Below are positions 34,371-43,312 of a DNA stretch of 64,000 nucleotides, in pieces (position 1 is the first letter of the stretch; each line of letters starts with the position of its first letter). The position numbers and the translations under genes were made by a program. The stretch spans positions 294,743 to 358,742 of the forward strand of contig CAJTPU010000001.1 of NCBI GenBank assembly GCA_910578335.1. Reading direction: 5' to 3'. Below the pieces are notes generated by a model. The model saw only the letters and a list, made by a program, of their open reading frames with translations. It searched no databases and had not been told where the DNA came from. The DNA is from an uncultured Lachnospiraceae bacterium (GTDB lineage Bacteria; Bacillota; Clostridia; Lachnospirales; Lachnospiraceae).

Positions 34371-34673
34371 CACTTTTTCTTTTAACTGCGCCGCACTCAT
34401 AGCGCCGACACAACTGCCTGCTACTTGTCCACCCTGAAATACCAGAAAAGTAGGAATGTTAAACACTCTGTACCGTGCCGCCAGCTCTTCCTCCTCGTCT
34501 ACGTTGAGCTTTCCTACTTTCAGCTTACCGTCCATCTCCTCTGCAAGCTTCTCCACCACAGGAGCCATCATCTTGCAGGGACCGCACCAGTCCGCATAAA
34601 AATCAACCAGTACCGGCAGGGAGGATTTTAAAACCTCTTCCTCAAAATTTGCGTTTGTAAATTTGTATTCCAT
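34353..34673 (-). CDS. trxA: Thioredoxin
   Basis: A 106-residue thioredoxin with the active-site WCGPC (C30, C33) in VDFYADWCGPCKMMAPVVEKL, cis-Pro NIPTFLVFQGG, and the usual fold length. It reduces protein disulfides using thioredoxin reductase. The ATG at 34673 is preceded by AAAGGA with eight bases between; a longer upstream frame lacks a ribosome site. It lies 70 bases downstream of trmB on the same strand and shares its terminator hairpin with pyrG. Confidence 0.95.
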   Translation of the reverse strand: MEYKFTNANFEEEVLKSSLPVLVDFYADWCGPCKMMAPVVEKLAEEMDGKLKVGKLNVDEEEELAARYRVFNIPTFLVFQGGQVAGSCVGAMSAAQLKEKVEQILA

Positions 34674-34743
34674 CACAACCATCCTTTCTCTTCTACTGCA
34701 TATATTGTTACAAGCTTTTGATAAGCCTGCAAACTTCTGTTTC

Positions 34744-35391
34744 TTAGTGTTCCCTTCGGCAAATAATATATTTATAAATCGGATTGCCCGCCGCAGAAAA
34801 TTTTTCCTCATATTCCGTCATCACATTGCCTTCACACATCTCTTTATCACTGTGCAAATCATATGTGATTTGCTCCGCCCGAAAGCCCGTTTTCTTAAGC
34901 TCCTCAACGGCAAAGTCAAAAAGAACCCTGTTGTCCGTCTTAAACTCAATACGTCCGCCCTGCTTTAAGATAACATCATAACGGTTTAAAAATTGTTCCG
35001 AAGGCAGGCGCCGCTTTGCATGTCTGTCCTTGGGCCAGGGGTCCGAAAAATTCAAATAAATCCTGTCCACCTCACCCTGCGCAAACACCTCTGCGATTTC
35101 CTCCGCATCCATTCGGATAAACAAAAGATTGGGAAGCTCTTCTTCCTCTGACTTCTGAATCGCCCTCAGCAGCACGCTGGAATACTTTTCTATGCCGATA
35201 TAATTGATATCAGGGTTCTGCCCTGCCAGCGTATGCAGAAACTTTCCCTTTCCCATGCCGATTTCTATATAAATGGGATTCCCGTTCCCAAAGCGTTCCC
35301 TCCATTTTCCCTTCTGTGCCCTTGGCTCCTGCACTACGAACCGGCTTTTCCCGATTATTTCCCTGGAGCCTGTAATATTTCTCAGACGCAT
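34744..35391 (-). CDS. trmB: tRNA (guanine-N7-)-methyltransferase TrmB
   Basis: Methylates N7 of G46 in the variable loop of tRNA using AdoMet. Class I methyltransferase motifs (YIEIGMGKGKFLHTLA, YIGIEKYSSVLLRAI) and the family signature LNFSDPWPKDRHAKRRL are clear; the C-terminal VMTEYEEKFSAAGNPIYKYI is also typical. I start it at MRLRN (35391), matching the family N-terminus; an ATG five codons upstream with AAAGGA is also possible. A probable small operon with trxA. Confidence 0.93.
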   Translation of the reverse strand: MRLRNITGSREIIGKSRFVVQEPRAQKGKWRERFGNGNPIYIEIGMGKGKFLHTLAGQNPDINYIGIEKYSSVLLRAIQKSEEEELPNLLFIRMDAEEIAEVFAQGEVDRIYLNFSDPWPKDRHAKRRLPSEQFLNRYDVILKQGGRIEFKTDNRVLFDFAVEELKKTGFRAEQITYDLHSDKEMCEGNVMTEYEEKFSAAGNPIYKYIICRREH

Positions 35392-35585
35392 GTCCTCTCC
35401 CACCATATTCTTCCTTTTATGATTTCTTAGTATATCTCATTTTTTCCCAAAAGAAAAGTTAAATCTCCGCTTTGGCTTTTACGCGGCAGATTTGACTTGC
35501 GGTGCATAAGGCAGTTAGTGTATGATAAACGTATGGCAGAGCTGTAAACTGCCGCCGATACAAAAGTAAATTTTGATACGAAAGG

Positions 35586-37160
35586 TTGTTGTGCAAATTG
35601 TACGGATTTCATCATAAAACCGCTGCCCTCTTGTCCGCTCTCGCCGTCCTCTTTCTGTGGCTCTGCGACTGCCGGAGCGTATACGCCCTCCCCGTTCTGG
35701 AAGACGTGGAGGCACGTACTGCTATTCCGATAGAAACAAACGCTATCAAAAACTGGCCGGAAGGCCCCGTCATCAGCGCGCAGGCTGCTATTCTGATAGA
35801 TGCGGAAAGCGGCGTAATTCTCTATGCCAAAAATATACATGAGCAGCTCTACCCTGCAAGTACCACGAAACTTCTCACCTGCCTGATTGCCTTGGAACGC
35901 TGCTCTCTAGACGAAATTGTAACCTTTTCCCACGATGCTATTTTTGACACTCCCAGAGACAGCTCCAATATTGCTCTTGACGAAGGCAACGAGCTCACCA
36001 TGGAACAATGTCTGAACGCCATCCTTATCGCCTCCGCCAACGAGGCTGCTTATGGCGTGGCAGAGCATATCACAGGGACAACGTGGCAGGATTTTGCCGT
36101 TATCATGAACGAAAAAGCTGCGGAGCTGGGCTGCGTGGACTCCAATTTTGTAAACCCCAACGGTTTACCCGACGACAATCATTATACCTCTGCTTATGAT
36201 TTGGCAATGATAGGACGCGCTTTTTTTGCCAATGAACTGCTGTGCAAAATTTCTTCAGCCACAAGGCTGGAGCTTCTTCCCACGGACAAACAGCCCAAGC
36301 ATATTATAGAAAATGCCCGCAATCAGATTCTGGCGGGCAGGACATACGCTTATGAATATCTGGTCGGCAGCAAAACCGGTTACACGCTTGCCGCAAGAAG
36401 CAGCCTGGTTTCCTGCGCCGAGCGGGACGGCATGAAGCTTATCGCGGTCGTGCTGGCGGACGATGCCCCCAATCAGTATACGGATACCATCGCGTTATTT
36501 AATTATGGCTTCGGTAACTTTGAACGCATCAACGTCTCCCAGACAGAAACCCGCTTTCAAATAGACAATGCCGGCTTTTTCTACAGCAGCCACGATATTT
36601 TCGGCAGCTCAAAGCCCATTCTTTCTCTGAATACACAGGATTACATTGTTCTCCCCAAGAGCGCTGCTTTTGCGGATGCCGTTTCCTCTATTTCTTACGG
36701 CACGGGAGAAGAGCACAGAGCTGCGCTTATTTCTTATACCTATCACGACTGGTTTGTCGGCTCGGTATCCGTTGATTTTGCAGACCGGCAGCAAAATCCC
36801 TATACCTTTGAATCCGTGCCCTCCGATGCCTTAAAAAAACCCGGAGAGCAGAAGATTATTTTTGTCAATATTTTTAAGGTTCTGCTCGGCATTATCGGTA
36901 TTGCAGGCGCCATTATCCTGATAATACTCATCCGCGCTTTCTTAAAAAGCTATCAATTTTCTACAAGAGACCACAGCGGCCGCAGACGGTGGCTTCGCGC
37001 GCGCCGCAAAAAGAAGCGCAACCGGTATCAAAAGCTTCACGCGCGCCGCCTTGAAGACCTTGAAGAAGAACGCGAACTGGAAGAAATGCGCCGAAAGAGA
37101 CGGGAGCGCAAAGCCAAAAGAGCAAAAAGGTCCCGCCGTTTTCGGTATTATGACTATTAA
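35586..37160 (+). CDS. D-alanyl-D-alanine carboxypeptidase (DacF/PBP5 family) with a C-terminal membrane anchor and basic tail
   Basis: A 524-residue secreted penicillin-binding protein. It has a signal peptide (TAALLSALAVLFLWLCDCRSVYA), then the S11 catalytic set: PASTTKLL (SxxK), SANE (SxN) and GSKTGYT (KTG). It trims the terminal D-Ala of peptidoglycan stem peptides outside the cell. Instead of an amphipathic anchor it ends with a hydrophobic segment (about 433-455) and a strongly basic cytoplasmic tail with clustered Arg/Lys and an acidic patch (LEDLEEERELEEMR). Starts are TTG codons (35586, 35589 or 35598) after GAAAGG, with no ATG available; the exact one is uncertain. It overlaps the convergent exonuclease gene. 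Confidence 0.88.
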   Translation: MLCKLYGFHHKTAALLSALAVLFLWLCDCRSVYALPVLEDVEARTAIPIETNAIKNWPEGPVISAQAAILIDAESGVILYAKNIHEQLYPASTTKLLTCLIALERCSLDEIVTFSHDAIFDTPRDSSNIALDEGNELTMEQCLNAILIASANEAAYGVAEHITGTTWQDFAVIMNEKAAELGCVDSNFVNPNGLPDDNHYTSAYDLAMIGRAFFANELLCKISSATRLELLPTDKQPKHIIENARNQILAGRTYAYEYLVGSKTGYTLAARSSLVSCAERDGMKLIAVVLADDAPNQYTDTIALFNYGFGNFERINVSQTETRFQIDNAGFFYSSHDIFGSSKPILSLNTQDYIVLPKSAAFADAVSSISYGTGEEHRAALISYTYHDWFVGSVSVDFADRQQNPYTFESVPSDALKKPGEQKIIFVNIFKVLLGIIGIAGAIILIILIRAFLKSYQFSTRDHSGRRRWLRARRKKKRNRYQKLHARRLEDLEEERELEEMRRKRRERKAKRAKRSRRFRYYDY

Positions 37161-38131
37161 GCCTCCGTGTGTTCCCCGCCCTCAGAAGCTCTCTTTTTTC
37201 TGTGAAGCTTTCTGGCGTGTTCCTGCTTAAGCCGGATTTCTTCCACCTGCTGCTGCGTTATCAGCTTTGTGGTTTTGACGACGTAAACACCCTGTCCTTC
37301 CGCCTTTCTGATGCGCAGCTTCCCTTTCATGAAGCCGTGCTCACTGCAATACGCCACGCAATAAAAATTCTTTCCGTTTGGCGTAAACCAGCGAATTGTC
37401 TTTTTCAGGCTTTTGTGGCATACATAACATTTTGTGCTGACGACTCCCTTATCCTCCAAAGCCGTCTGCTTGTCAGGAAACACCCTGAAAATGCTTTTCG
37501 CATACCCCTCAAAAACCACATGAACCTCATCTTCTTTGGTTCTTGGCGGATTAAACACGTCATAGGAATAGTTCTCGTAAAAACGCTCCGGTATCCTTGC
37601 CAGCACCTTCCCTGCATAATAAGCGTCGCTGAACGCCCTGTGAAAAGGAATGTCTTTTTCAATTGCAAGAAAATCCACCGCCGATTCCAGTGAGCAGCGG
37701 CTTTTCCCATCGTCATACGCCAGACTAAACAGCTTTTGCACGTCCAGAAAGCGCAAAGGCGCACTTTTTAGCGTCTCCATACCATAATACTGCATATTAC
37801 TCTGTAGCTCTGACAAATCCAGCGGCCCCCAGGTGCAGAAAATAAAGTCCTCTCCGCACCACTTAAGAAAATCCGCCATCACCTCCGCAAAAGGCTTCCC
37901 ACTCTGCAGCTCCTCCATTTTCATATGGAGCAGCTTTTTGGCAACATGGTGGAGTTTTCCATATATCTGCGGTTTTATCAACCGGCTGAACTCGCTTTCC
38001 TTTTCTCTGTTTTCATCTAAACGTACCGCTCCGATTTCAATGATTTCAAAATTGGGCACCTTCTTTTTCTTTTCCTTTTTTTTCTTATCCATGCCCTGAT
38101 TCCATTCCAAATCCAGTACAACATAATTCAT
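37157..38131 (-). CDS. DEDDh 3'-5' exonuclease domain protein
   Basis: A 324-residue exonuclease of the DnaQ superfamily: Exo I MNYVVLDLEWNQ (D and E), Exo II CTWGPLDLSELQ and Exo III FHRAFSDAYYAG with the catalytic His five residues before Asp. A lysine-rich loop (KKKKEKKKK) interrupts the first motif region, and the C-terminal part carries KCYVCHKSLKK and FYCVAYCSEHG, a probable zinc ribbon. It likely degrades or trims RNA or DNA. I start it at the MNYVV methionine (38131); an upstream ATG lacks a ribosome site. Its stop overlaps the end of the convergent dac-type gene. Confidence 0.82.
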   Translation of the reverse strand: MNYVVLDLEWNQGMDKKKKEKKKKVPNFEIIEIGAVRLDENREKESEFSRLIKPQIYGKLHHVAKKLLHMKMEELQSGKPFAEVMADFLKWCGEDFIFCTWGPLDLSELQSNMQYYGMETLKSAPLRFLDVQKLFSLAYDDGKSRCSLESAVDFLAIEKDIPFHRAFSDAYYAGKVLARIPERFYENYSYDVFNPPRTKEDEVHVVFEGYAKSIFRVFPDKQTALEDKGVVSTKCYVCHKSLKKTIRWFTPNGKNFYCVAYCSEHGFMKGKLRIRKAEGQGVYVVKTTKLITQQQVEEIRLKQEHARKLHRKKRASEGGEHTEA

Positions 38132-38200
38132 TTTTAACACATGCCTTTCCATTTGGAATCCCGCACAGGAGTCGTCCCGTCAGCCAAATATCCTTAACTT

Positions 38201-39958
38201 CTAATTTCCCAAATCCTCTTCATTCTCATATACCTCCAATGCCCTCTGCCTCGCTTCGTTCTGTGCACGCGCATTCTGCATGTCAACGGCAAGCACTTCC
38301 TCATAGCCAAGACTGTTTACTTTGTTCTGCATGGTATCCAGAAGCATGTAAAAGGTTTCTTCATCCTCCGCAAAAATCATCCTCCACGAATAATCCAGAA
38401 TGATTGCGGTACACTGGCTGCGCATGGTGGAAATTTCGGAGGATTCCTCCGGTGCAATGTAACTGCAGCCCGGCGCAATAATCATCATGTGATTCTGCTG
38501 CAGGTACTCCATCGTGGAATCGGCATTCATATATTCCCGCCACGACCTGTCAAGCGCCGTCACTTCCATATTCTTGACAGAGTCCCACATCAGATAAGAG
38601 TAAGGATATCCGTTCGGGTCAATATCATTCTGCATCACCGGATTAAAATTTAACGCTGAAATGCCATCCGACCAGATACCGCCGCCCCATTCTTCCGGCA
38701 TCTCCACATTTCCATTTAACAGCGCCTGCACTCCGAATTCCGTCAGCACCGGACCTTCCTCCGTCATTTCCCACGTCAGCCCTTCCGGTCCGGCAGTTCC
38801 GCCCTGCGTCCTTGCGCTGTTTAAGCGGATTCCCTCCGGAGAATACAGCCAGTCAATAAAATCCGCAAGCCTCTGCGGGTCCTTCGCGTTGCTCCCGATT
38901 GCAATCACCGCCTGCGGATTCCCTCCTGTCTTACACCCGTAAGAAAAAATCTCCATATCCTGTATGGGTGCAAGCATAAATCCCTTACCCTCTTCCTTAT
39001 GCTCCAGCGTATTGTACGCCGACTGCCCCAGCCAAGGCCAGACGGAAAAAAGAATGTCGCCATTCTCATATTTTTTAAATACACTGTCATAATTCTGGGT
39101 CGGTGAATCCGGGTCCAGCAGTCCCATCTGATTGGCGTCAAAGAAAAGCTTCAGCGCCCTGATATACAGAGAATCCTCGTCCATGATGCTCTGATAGTCG
39201 CTGCCATCCGCCCTGGCAAGCACATACCCGATTTCATCATAACCGTAAAGACATGCCGGCTGTTTGGCATTGTTCATCATATACCTGTCCCAATCCTGAA
39301 ACAGGGAAAACGCATAAGTCGGATTGCCCGTGTCCCCATAAGGAATCAGCTCCTGCATGTCCTTCAGCACCGGCAGCAAATCCTCTAGCGTCTCCATTTT
39401 GGGATATCCGAGCTGTGCATACGCATCCCACCTCAGATACGCGCCATATGTCAGCTCTGAGGTCTCACTCGGCGTCAAGGGTGAATTGCCGGACAGTTCT
39501 GCCGGAATGACATAAATACCATCCGGCGAAATGCGGTTATTCAGTTCTCTGATTGCGGTCTCATACCGCATAATCGGTTTATCTTTCAGATAATCCTTCA
39601 TATCTATCAGAAGCCCTGCTCTCACAAGCTCCTCCAGCTTCCCGTTGTCCGAAGAGCCAATCAGCAAATCTCCCAGATTTCCCGCCGCAGAACGGATTTC
39701 ATACAGCGTGTCGCCGCCGCCCGCCACATTGGGCGCTATGATATTTAACTCCATGTTAAACTTATCCTTCACCACCTTGGCAAACCATCCTGACTGAATC
39801 CCTTGGAAATTTGCCAAGTCGTCAAATACATCCACCACGATAAATTCTTCATAGGGGCATTCGCTTTTCTTCTCGTTCTTTCCTGCCGCGCACCCCGACA
39901 TAACCAAAACAGACGCAAGCACAAGCGAAAGTACCCTGATAACGCTTCTCTTTTTCAA
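38201..39958 (-). CDS. Extracellular carbohydrate-binding lipoprotein (ABC solute-binding, LplA-like)
   Basis: A 585-residue lipoprotein with lipobox LVMSGC (Cys23). The body is a type 1 extracellular solute-binding protein (ANFQGIQSGWFAKVVKDKFNMELNII, GDLLIGSSDNGKLEELVRAGLLIDM, LLDPDSPTQNYDSVFKKYENGDILFSVWPWLG). It is a clear paralogue of the second binding protein at 48.2-49.9 kb (shared WFA-DKF, GNPTYAFSL-F-DWD and LLDPDS-TQ-YD patterns). It presumably captures oligosaccharides for the permeases at 50-52 kb. It starts at TTG after GGGAG. It is divergent from the response regulator gene and lies outside the core locus. Confidence 0.88.
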   Translation of the reverse strand: MKKRSVIRVLSLVLASVLVMSGCAAGKNEKKSECPYEEFIVVDVFDDLANFQGIQSGWFAKVVKDKFNMELNIIAPNVAGGGDTLYEIRSAAGNLGDLLIGSSDNGKLEELVRAGLLIDMKDYLKDKPIMRYETAIRELNNRISPDGIYVIPAELSGNSPLTPSETSELTYGAYLRWDAYAQLGYPKMETLEDLLPVLKDMQELIPYGDTGNPTYAFSLFQDWDRYMMNNAKQPACLYGYDEIGYVLARADGSDYQSIMDEDSLYIRALKLFFDANQMGLLDPDSPTQNYDSVFKKYENGDILFSVWPWLGQSAYNTLEHKEEGKGFMLAPIQDMEIFSYGCKTGGNPQAVIAIGSNAKDPQRLADFIDWLYSPEGIRLNSARTQGGTAGPEGLTWEMTEEGPVLTEFGVQALLNGNVEMPEEWGGGIWSDGISALNFNPVMQNDIDPNGYPYSYLMWDSVKNMEVTALDRSWREYMNADSTMEYLQQNHMMIIAPGCSYIAPEESSEISTMRSQCTAIILDYSWRMIFAEDEETFYMLLDTMQNKVNSLGYEEVLAVDMQNARAQNEARQRALEVYENEEDLGN

Positions 39959-40107
39959 ATCCTATTTCTCCCTCAAGCCACTTCATTTTTATCCGCAACG
40001 TGTACCTACAGTATAACATAGACCTTCCCGAACTTCCACATGGAAAATACTGCTCCCGCTTTCCTTTCGGACAACATTTAAGCGGCTTTCCCTTTTCGTC
40101 ATCCCCC

Positions 40108-40136
40108 TTGACGTTATTTTGCATCTCTTTTATACT
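40108..40136 (+). promoter_or_regulatory. Promoter of the YesN-like regulator
   Basis: TTGACG (40108-40113), 17 bases, TATACT (40131-40136), about 67 bases before the start codon. Confidence 0.75.
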
Positions 40137-40202
40137 ATAAACATCAACATTGCCTAAATTACCGAAATATACCGTTTTTTATTGTTTGACAATGGGGGAT
40201 TT

Positions 40203-41768
40203 ATGTATAAAGTACTGATTGTGGACGACGAAGCGCTGATTCGTGACGGTTTAAAGTACATAATGGACTGGGAAGCGGCTGGCTTTTCTGTCTGTGGGGA
40301 AGCCTCCAACGGCGAAGAAGCGCTTCGCCTGATTTTTTCCATGCATCCGGATTTGGTGCTTATGGATATCCGTATGCCCAAAATGCAGGGATTGGAAGTA
40401 GTAAAAGCATCACGCCAGCAGGACTTCAAAGGGCGCTTTATTATCACCAGCGGGTACTCCGATTTTAAATACGCACAGGAAGCCATGCGTTACGGCGTAG
40501 AATTTTATCTGACAAAACCCATAGAGGAGGAGGAGCTTACCGCCTCCGTAAACAAAATCAAGCTTTCTCTTGACAGTGAAATTCGTTCCTCCGACAATCT
40601 TGAGCTGCTAAAGAAAAAAGCCAAAAACGTGATTCTGCATGAACTGATTACCGGCAAAGAGGGCGTGCCCGCTCATCTTGACAGTGCGGATATCGCAGAC
40701 CTTGAGTTGGATGCCGATATCTATCAGATTGTCATTTATGAAAATTTCAATCGGGAACTGGGCAGCTCCTCCTACAGCTTTGCGGAGCTGTTAAAGGTAA
40801 GTAACCGTGCAGACCATACGTTTAATCACATAGAAGACGACAGAAAAGACGTTATTTTGTTAAAGGGAACCTATGCCGTCAACCGTTTTTATGATTTTTT
40901 GTCCCACTATGACAAAGCTACGCCGCCCCAGAAGGGAAGCCCGATGGATACCTTGTTTTTGGCTTACGGCAGACCTGTCCATACATTGCATGATATCCAT
41001 CTTTCTTATGAAGATGCCTGTATGCTGATTTCACGCCGCTTTTTTTGTACACAGGGGCAGCATACACTGGGTTATTCCGCGCTTCCTGACATGGAGCAGC
41101 CTGCAACCGCGCTCAATCCGGAAAAGCTTTCTGAATTTACCGATTATCTCTCCGGCTACCTTCAGACCTTCAACCGGAAAAATGTTGCGGAGACGCTTTC
41201 CCGCCTGGAACAGTATTTGTACGACTCACAGGAGGACAGCTCTGAAATCAAGCTTTTTACCACTGATTTATACTTGCGGATTAAGGAAAAAATCAGCCTG
41301 CTATACAACACCCTGGGCATTCCTTTTCTGCCCAATTCCACCGTCATTGATTTTATTGGCAAAAAAAATTATCTCTACGAGATTATTGCCTTTTTGGCGG
41401 AACAATTTGAAATGGTTATGAGCGCTGCCGGCAGCCCTACGCGCAGCAGCGTTTTGGACGATATCCTTTACTATATCGACCACAACTACCAGAACAATAT
41501 TAAGCTGGAGACGATTGCGCCGCTTTTTGGGTACAACAGTGCTTACCTCGGCAAAATTTTCAACAAGACGGTGGGAGAAAGCTTTAATTCTTATGTGGAC
41601 CACATCCGCATTGAACATTCCAAAACGCTTCTCTTGCAAAACAATTACAAAGTATATGAAATTGCAGAAAGAGTCGGCTACCGCAATGTAGATTATTTTC
41701 ACAAAAAGTTCAGGAAATATGTAGGCGAAAGTCCCGCGGAATTCCGCAAAAAGAATATGGAGCAGTGA
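40203..41768 (+). CDS. Response regulator with AraC-type output (YesN-like)
   Basis: A 521-residue regulator. Receiver domain at 1-120 with acidic pocket DDE at 8-10, phosphoacceptor D55 (LVLMDIRMPK) and conserved K. The middle 280 residues are a helical linker typical of YesN. The last 100 residues are an AraC-type pair of helix-turn-helices (ETIAPLFGYNSAYLGKIFNKTVGESFNSYVDHIR; EIAERVGYRNVDYFHKKFRKYVGESPAEFRK). It probably partners the YesM-like kinase at 54.8-56.6 kb and controls the carbohydrate locus. GGGGG lies before the ATG. It is the only plus-strand gene of the locus. Confidence 0.92.
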   Translation: MYKVLIVDDEALIRDGLKYIMDWEAAGFSVCGEASNGEEALRLIFSMHPDLVLMDIRMPKMQGLEVVKASRQQDFKGRFIITSGYSDFKYAQEAMRYGVEFYLTKPIEEEELTASVNKIKLSLDSEIRSSDNLELLKKKAKNVILHELITGKEGVPAHLDSADIADLELDADIYQIVIYENFNRELGSSSYSFAELLKVSNRADHTFNHIEDDRKDVILLKGTYAVNRFYDFLSHYDKATPPQKGSPMDTLFLAYGRPVHTLHDIHLSYEDACMLISRRFFCTQGQHTLGYSALPDMEQPATALNPEKLSEFTDYLSGYLQTFNRKNVAETLSRLEQYLYDSQEDSSEIKLFTTDLYLRIKEKISLLYNTLGIPFLPNSTVIDFIGKKNYLYEIIAFLAEQFEMVMSAAGSPTRSSVLDDILYYIDHNYQNNIKLETIAPLFGYNSAYLGKIFNKTVGESFNSYVDHIRIEHSKTLLLQNNYKVYEIAERVGYRNVDYFHKKFRKYVGESPAEFRKKNMEQ

Positions 41769-41798
41769 TTGAAAATCATACTTTCCAATCACTGCTCC
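41759..41798. terminator. Terminator overlapping the 3' end of the response regulator gene
   Basis: A 13-bp perfect stem GGAGCAGTGATTG/CAATCACTGCTCC includes the TGA stop (41766-41768). On the minus strand it is followed by ATATTCTTTTT and can end the antisense approach; on the plus strand the T run is weak. Confidence 0.8.
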
Positions 41799-41816
41799 AT
41801 ATCTTTCCGGTTCCGT

Positions 41817-43301
41817 TTAGAGCGCTTTCTCCTCCCTGTACGCTTTCACAAGCTCCGTAAATTCCGCACAGGCTCCGTTTTCATCCACCGCGTACAAGCC
41901 AAATACGACTCCGGTAAACCCGCCTGCCACTTCACTTGACAGATAGCGGGTATCGGCGCAGCCCATTTCCGCAAATCCGCCCTGTGTTTCGGCAAAAAAA
42001 TGGTACTGCTCTTCCTTTGCTTCTATCTTGAGCGCAACTTTCTTCTGTGCCGCGGAAATCGTCTTCATTTCTTTTGAAACACAGCCGATGGTAAACCGCA
42101 AAACCACATTTCCTTTGGCTTCCAGATACAAATCATAATGATGCCTCTCGTCCATGTAGACGGTAATACCTGCCTCTTCACAGCCGCTCTTTACGGTAAC
42201 GGAAAACTCTTCCCTAAATTCATTCTGCCTAAGAGCCGCCATCGTCGGCAGCTTTCCTTCAAACAAATTGTCCTTCGTCCCTTTCAGCTTCAGGCTTTTT
42301 GTATCAAACACATAGTTTTCTTCTCTGTAATTCCTTAAAAAGCACCATTCCTTTTCCAGATTTTCAAAGGTCTTATGAAAGGAACGTTCCTGTATGAAAG
42401 CTTCTCTGTCGGGCAGCTCATACGCAAGATGCGACGTTCCGTCTCCCATGTAAAACCAGCCGTCCTTCCACTCTACGGGAACCAGACAGCACTCCCTGCC
42501 AAGATGATGATAAGTCAGCCACTGCCCCGACTGGCGGAATGCCAGATGCATAAACCACCACTTTCCGTTTTGGTCCTCTACAATATCCCCATGTCCGGCT
42601 CCCTGCAGCATATAGCCGCCCAGATTGCGGTTTGTCAGCACCGGGTTTTGGGGAAACGGCTCAAAAGGCCCCCACAGGCTTCTGCCCCTTGCATAATTTA
42701 CCATATGCCCGTACTCCGTACCGCCCTCCGCATCCAGAATATAATAGTATTCTCCAAATTTGTAGAGATGAGGGGCTTCGATATACCGCCCGCCGGTGCC
42801 ATACCACAAGGGTTTTGTCTCACTTTTCTTTTTCCCTGTTTCAATGTCAATTTCACACATCTGAATACAGGCGCGGCCGCTTTCGGCATCGTATCCGTTG
42901 CTGATAAAATAAGTCCTGTCCCCCTCAAAATACAGAGAAGGGTCTATTCCGTCCTGTTCTACAAAAACCGGCTCCGACCACTCCCCATGGATATTATCCG
43001 TCCAGACATAAAAATTGGTATGAGTGTCCGCCTTTGTCGTGACCATATAAAAACGATTGCGGTAATATCTGATTGTCGGGGCAAAGATGCCGCCGCTCTT
43101 ATCTGCATCGCTTAAGTCAACCTGGCTCTGCCTTGTGATACAGTGCCCAATCTGCTGCCAGTTTACCATATCACGGCTTTCAAACAAAGGAACCGCCGGA
43201 AAGAAATGGTTGCTGCTGCATACCATATAATACTTGTCCCCCGCCCGGCAGACACTCGGGTCAGGATACATGCCCCGCACTACAGGATTTTGATACTTCA
43301 T
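41817..43301 (-). CDS. GH43 family glycoside hydrolase (beta-xylosidase/arabinofuranosidase)
   Basis: A 494-residue intracellular enzyme without signal peptide. The five-bladed propeller has the GH43 catalytic triad: D14 (MYPDPSV), D120 (GIDPSLYF) and E175 (RYIEAPHLY); residues from about 310 form a C-terminal beta-sandwich (GH43 C2 type). The opening NPVVRGMYPDPSVCRAGDKYY and GGIFAPTIRYYRNRFYMVTT resemble the subfamily 12-type enzymes present in xyloglucan loci, acting on arabinosyl or xylosyl side chains; subfamily is inference. The ATG at 43301 follows AGGAG; it is 11 bases after the GH5 gene, so the two are co-transcribed. Confidence 0.88.
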   Translation of the reverse strand: MKYQNPVVRGMYPDPSVCRAGDKYYMVCSSNHFFPAVPLFESRDMVNWQQIGHCITRQSQVDLSDADKSGGIFAPTIRYYRNRFYMVTTKADTHTNFYVWTDNIHGEWSEPVFVEQDGIDPSLYFEGDRTYFISNGYDAESGRACIQMCEIDIETGKKKSETKPLWYGTGGRYIEAPHLYKFGEYYYILDAEGGTEYGHMVNYARGRSLWGPFEPFPQNPVLTNRNLGGYMLQGAGHGDIVEDQNGKWWFMHLAFRQSGQWLTYHHLGRECCLVPVEWKDGWFYMGDGTSHLAYELPDREAFIQERSFHKTFENLEKEWCFLRNYREENYVFDTKSLKLKGTKDNLFEGKLPTMAALRQNEFREEFSVTVKSGCEEAGITVYMDERHHYDLYLEAKGNVVLRFTIGCVSKEMKTISAAQKKVALKIEAKEEQYHFFAETQGGFAEMGCADTRYLSSEVAGGFTGVVFGLYAVDENGACAEFTELVKAYREEKAL

Positions 43302-43312
43302 TCGCAATACTC

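Noticed and set aside
35461..35493. Hairpin AAATCTCCGC/GCGGCAGATTT between trmB and the carboxypeptidase gene
   Set aside because: It lies in a divergent promoter region, has a bulge and no T run; could be an operator but nothing supports a specific role.
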